Assembly: GCA_003647375.1 (NCBI GenBank)
Contig: QMMS01000214.1
Coordinates: 1-7,905 of the forward strand
Reading direction: 5' to 3'
Length of the DNA: 7,905 nucleotides
Origin: Deltaproteobacteria bacterium
GTDB lineage: Bacteria; Desulfobacterota; Desulfobacteria; Desulfobacterales; B30-G6
In this document: positions 5,671 through 7,905 of the stretch, piece by piece
How the letters are laid out: every line of letters starts with the position of its first letter
Numbering within the stretch: position 1 is the stretch's first letter
Program-made: the position numbers and the translations under genes
The notes under the pieces: model-generated
What the model was told of the DNA's origin: nothing
The model's input: only the letters and a program-made list of their open reading frames with translations
Database searches by the model: none

Positions 5671-6463
5671 TGGTTTCAATATGTAAGGTGTGCAGGAAAT
5701 TGGCCAGGTCTTCTGTGGCAATATTCCCGGCAGCACCGGGCACAAACGGGCATCCCCCCATGCCGGCCAGGGAGGCATCAAAGTGCCGAATCCCGTATTT
5801 CAGGGCCGTCTGGACATTAACCAGCCCCAGTCCCTTTGTATCGTGGAGGTGAAGTGCCATATCCAGGTCGCCCACCACCGGGCATATCTTTTCCATGACG
5901 GCATCGATTTTTCCCGGATCCGCCATACCGGTGGTATCAGACAGACATAGAATCTCGATGCCCTTTTCCATAAAACCTTCCACGATGCTCTGAATCCGTT
6001 CAAACGGTATGGTCTCCTCATCAGGAAATCCAAAGACACACTGGATCCCGGCACGAATGGCCAAGCCCAGTTCTTTTGAAAGGCGAATCATCTCACCGGC
6101 CTGCGCTGTGGCTTCCTTCAATGTCATGTTAACGTTCCTACGACTGTGCGTCTCGCTGGCCGAAATAGAAATCTCAACTGATTTCAGGCCGGCAGCAGCA
6201 GCACGCTCGACCCCTTTGCTATTCAGTACCAGACCGTTGTAAACAACCCCTGCCTGTTCCGGCAGCTGTGCCACCAGCGTATCTGCGTCCGCCATCTGTG
6301 GAACAATGCCCGGGTTTACGAAAGACGCCACCTGTATCTCTTGCAACCCAGCCTCCACAAGATCCGTGATGAGTTCGACTTTCAGTGGTGTGGGAAGTAT
6401 CTTTTTCTCGAACTGCAATCCGTCCCTGGGCCCTACCTCCATAATCGTAACCCTATCAGGCAT
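5582..6463 (-). CDS. mvaB: Hydroxymethylglutaryl-CoA lyase
   Basis: The enzyme splits HMG-CoA into acetyl-CoA and acetoacetate, the last step of leucine breakdown; some bacterial relatives act on similar acyl-CoAs. The 293-residue TIM-barrel protein has EVGPRDGLQ (9-17) with R13 and metal ligand D14, SASETHSRRN (101-110), metal-binding H205 and H207 in HLHDT, catalytic C238 in the signature SLAGMGGCPFVPGAAGN (231-247), and metal ligand N247. The spacing equals that of human HMGCL residues 41/42, 233/235, 266 and 275. I chose the ATG at 6463, where similarity to B. subtilis MvaB begins. The frame is open to 6652, but the extra residues do not resemble the family. The start lacks a clear Shine-Dalgarno (GGGGG lies about 22 nt upstream). 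Its 3' end overlaps the 4Fe-4S gene. Confidence 0.93.
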   Translation of the reverse strand: MPDRVTIMEVGPRDGLQFEKKILPTPLKVELITDLVEAGLQEIQVASFVNPGIVPQMADADTLVAQLPEQAGVVYNGLVLNSKGVERAAAAGLKSVEISISASETHSRRNVNMTLKEATAQAGEMIRLSKELGLAIRAGIQCVFGFPDEETIPFERIQSIVEGFMEKGIEILCLSDTTGMADPGKIDAVMEKICPVVGDLDMALHLHDTKGLGLVNVQTALKYGIRHFDASLAGMGGCPFVPGAAGNIATEDLANFLHTLHIETSVDIKKLACCSRRLEAFFEKRFSGRMHRL

Positions 6464-6635
6464 CGCTGAGTCGATTGTCTGTCTTTCCCCCTGGTTTTGA
6501 TCAAAATAGTCCATACAAAATAGGTCCGTTTTTTTTGTTTTCCGCAAGATCAAAATCATAGTCTGCCAGAGCGGCAAACTCGTTGCAATAATAGCGGCTA
6601 CGTCGCTTTCGATAAAATAATACAACTGTTTTATA

Positions 6636-6664
6636 ACCATATGAAACGACAATTAGGGGGTCAA
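6636..6664 (-). promoter_or_regulatory. Candidate sigma70-like promoter for the lyase operon
   Basis: On the minus strand TTGACC (6659-6664, five of six matches to the -35 consensus) and TATGGT (6636-6641, four of six to the -10) are separated by exactly 17 nt. Transcription would begin near 6629 and leave a leader of about 165 nt before the lyase ATG at 6463, unusually long for such a gene. Confidence 0.4.
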
Positions 6665-6674
6665 GACAAATGTC
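6665..6674. promoter_or_regulatory. GACAAATGTC palindrome beside the lyase promoter
   Basis: Perfect GACA/TGTC arms flank AA, immediately upstream of the candidate -35 hexamer. It differs by one base from the core of the palindrome at 95-110, which also sits on a -35 box. A shared regulator is possible, but a 4+4 palindrome is short enough to arise by chance. Confidence 0.25.
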
Positions 6675-6749
6675 ACATACAATAAAAAATCCCTTGACGG
6701 AATGGATACGGTAACGGTAATCAAATCCACCGCCTATCTCAGGCATCCC

Positions 6750-6803
6750 AACAAGCTCAATAAACACAAAGAACACAATGAACCCAATAAGCACAACAAA
6801 CCC
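6750..6803. repeat. Six degenerate 9-nt tandem units running into the glycosyltransferase gene
   Basis: The stretch divides into AACAAGCTC, AATAAACAC, AAAGAACAC, AATGAACCC, AATAAGCAC and AACAAACCC, all of form AAyAArCmC. The fourth unit supplies the ATG of the glycosyltransferase, and the last units encode its first eight or so residues, which lie outside the conserved fold. Confidence 0.6.
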
Positions 6804-7857
6804 GTTAAATATTTGCCTCATCAGCTACAGAAGCAACCCGCACAGTGGAGGCCAGGGCGTCTATTTAAAGAACCTTTCAAGGGCCCTCAAAGATCTGGGG
6901 CATGGGGTGGAAATCCTTTCGGGGCCGCCGGATTTCTCAATCGACCCTGATATCCCCGTGGTCAAGCTACCGTGCCTCGACCTGTACAACCCCGAGGATC
7001 CCTTTCGGATCCCTTCTCTGAAAGAACTATCCAATCCCATCAATCTTCTGGAATGGTTCTCTGTTTCCACCATGGGCTTCCCGGAGATGTTCACCTTCGG
7101 TATCCGTGCATACCATTATTTGAGAAAGCAGTTCCATCGTTATGACATCGTCCATGACAATCAGAGCCTCTCTTACGGCATCTGGGCCATTAAACAGCGG
7201 ATCCCGACAGTCGCCACCATCCATCATCCCATCACGGTGGACCGTGACCTTGCCATCCGGAGTGTCCGGGCATTCTGGAAAAAGCTGAAATACCTGCGGT
7301 GGCATTCGTTTCTGAGAATGCAGAGAATCGTTTCGAGAACATTCTCCCACATCATTACGGTATCGAAATCGGCCAGAAATGACATTGGGCAGGATTTCAA
7401 AATCCCTTTGAAGCGCTTTCGTGTGATTCCCAATGGGATCAACACCGACCAGTTTTACCCGCTGCCTGAGATTCAACGGGAAAAAAATCGCCTGATCGTC
7501 ACCAACAGTGCCGACATTCCCTTGAAAGGACTCTATTACCTCCTTCAGGCTGTTGCCGATCTTTCACGTAAATACAACCTCACGCTGGTAGTGATCGGAT
7601 CTCCCAAAAAAAACGGCGGCATCGAAAAAAAGATTCAAGAACTCCATATCGGTCATCTCATCGAGTTCACAGGCCGCATCGGACATGCCGAATTCGTCCG
7701 GCAGTATGCCAAAGCATCCATCGCCGTTATACCCTCCCTCTACGAAGGTTTCGGAATCCCGGCCGGAGAGGCCATGGCATGCGGTGTCCCGGTGGTCAGT
7801 ACAACCGGGACACCGCATGCCATGGCCTCTCCGGCCGGGATTCCGAAACCTTCGTAG
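6778..7857 (+). CDS. Family 4 glycosyltransferase, 3' end lost in a fold-back
   Basis: This GT-B fold enzyme transfers a sugar from a nucleotide-sugar donor, probably in surface polysaccharide or glycolipid synthesis. The N-terminal Rossmann domain begins at [10 protein letters not shown] (11-20) with the loop [15 protein letters not shown] (23-37). The C-terminal domain has [13 protein letters not shown] (216-228), VIGSP (272-276) and the donor-site E-x7-E motif EGFGIPAGE (323-331), followed by [13 protein letters not shown]. Relatives continue with a G-x-PE-type segment and a further 40-80 residues. Here everything after about residue 344 (position 7809) is the reverse complement of the gene itself, so the last 15 codons and the stop at 7855-7857 are not authentic. 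The ATG at 6778 lies in a repeat array with no good Shine-Dalgarno, and the first ten residues are non-conserved. The acceptor is unknown. Confidence 0.88.
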   Translation: MNPISTTNPLNICLISYRSNPHSGGQGVYLKNLSRALKDLGHGVEILSGPPDFSIDPDIPVVKLPCLDLYNPEDPFRIPSLKELSNPINLLEWFSVSTMGFPEMFTFGIRAYHYLRKQFHRYDIVHDNQSLSYGIWAIKQRIPTVATIHHPITVDRDLAIRSVRAFWKKLKYLRWHSFLRMQRIVSRTFSHIITVSKSARNDIGQDFKIPLKRFRVIPNGINTDQFYPLPEIQREKNRLIVTNSADIPLKGLYYLLQAVADLSRKYNLTLVVIGSPKKNGGIEKKIQELHIGHLIEFTGRIGHAEFVRQYAKASIAVIPSLYEGFGIPAGEAMACGVPVVSTTGTPHAMASPAGIPKPS

Positions 7858-7905
7858 AGGGAGGGTATAACGGCGATGGATGCTTTGGCATACTGACGGA
7901 CGAAT
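7692..7905. repeat. Terminal 102-bp fold-back inverted repeat
   Basis: Positions 7692-7793 reappear in reverse complement at 7804-7905 with a single difference (7701 versus 7896), separated by a 10-nt loop. The turn occurs between the native CCCGGT (7788-7793) and ACCGGG (7804-7809), a 6-bp inverted pair that could prime template switching. It cuts a conserved glycosyltransferase motif and reaches the window edge, so an assembly or amplification chimera is the likely cause. Confidence 0.95.

Larger units (their letters stand above)
6464..6777. other. Divergent intergenic region, no gene
   Basis: These 314 bp separate the leftward lyase from the rightward glycosyltransferase. They contain a candidate leftward promoter (6636-6664), a small palindrome (6665-6674), a TACAAT hexamer (6678-6683) that could be a rightward -10 although no -35 fits it, and most of a 9-nt repeat array. 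About 165 nt between the leftward promoter and the lyase start have no recognised content. Confidence 0.6.

Noticed and set aside
5334..5852. 172-codon plus-strand frame
   Set aside because: It lies opposite the secreted-protein, 4Fe-4S and lyase genes, which have recognisable motifs; it has none.
6464..6652. N-terminal extension of HMG-CoA lyase to 6652
   Set aside because: The 63 extra residues do not resemble the family, and the frame would begin upstream of the best candidate promoter's start point; similarity begins at the ATG at 6463.
6501..6821. 106-codon minus-strand frame with a hydrophobic N-terminus
   Set aside because: Its first residues are the translation of the 9-nt repeat array read backwards and the rest matches nothing recognisable; it overlaps both the glycosyltransferase start and the candidate lyase promoter.
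7804..7905. Coding potential in the right arm of the fold-back
   Set aside because: The sequence is the reverse complement of the glycosyltransferase gene and almost certainly an artefact.

Overview
The window reads as accessory-to-housekeeping chromosome from a Gram-negative bacterium. The gene set (YcgN-type cysteine-cluster protein, HMG-CoA lyase, two-domain 3-hydroxyacyl-CoA dehydrogenase, NMT1/THI5-type importer) and the intergenic hairpin repeats suggest an acyl-CoA-metabolising, probably anaerobic proteobacterium or Desulfobacterota member. That placement is inference. The right edge is an almost perfect fold-back, so the window very probably ends at a contig end from a metagenome or single-cell assembly.

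Layout: positions 1-189 hold a possible start of a leftward gene, its candidate promoter with a palindromic site, and a long hairpin repeat. From 6463 down to 190 all recognisable genes lie on the minus strand. In order of transcription they are HMG-CoA lyase, a small single-cluster 4Fe-4S protein overlapping the lyase 3' end, and a secreted protein of unknown function coupled to it by ATGA. After a 364-bp repeat-filled gap come an ABC ATPase and its permease (11-bp overlap), then a 240-bp hairpin-rich gap, the periplasmic binding protein, a YcgN/UPF0260 protein and a 3-hydroxyacyl-CoA dehydrogenase. At 6778 a family 4 glycosyltransferase starts divergently on the plus strand and is cut off by the fold-back.

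How the genes fit: the ATPase, permease and binding protein form one importer of the NMT1/THI5/SsuA class; its ligand cannot be read from sequence. The lyase and the dehydrogenase are CoA-thioester enzymes, compatible with leucine or branched/short-chain acyl-CoA breakdown. No single known pathway ties the whole set together, so it may be several transcription units in a row.

No novel defence or mobile system was found. The best candidates for second looks are the Fe-S gene hidden in another frame at the end of the lyase and its coupled secreted partner; a tandem array of small hairpins with co-varying stems at 4728-4811; alternative hairpins abutting the binding-protein ribosome binding site; a GACAArTGTC palindrome at two promoter regions; and the terminal fold-back, which is best treated as an artefact.
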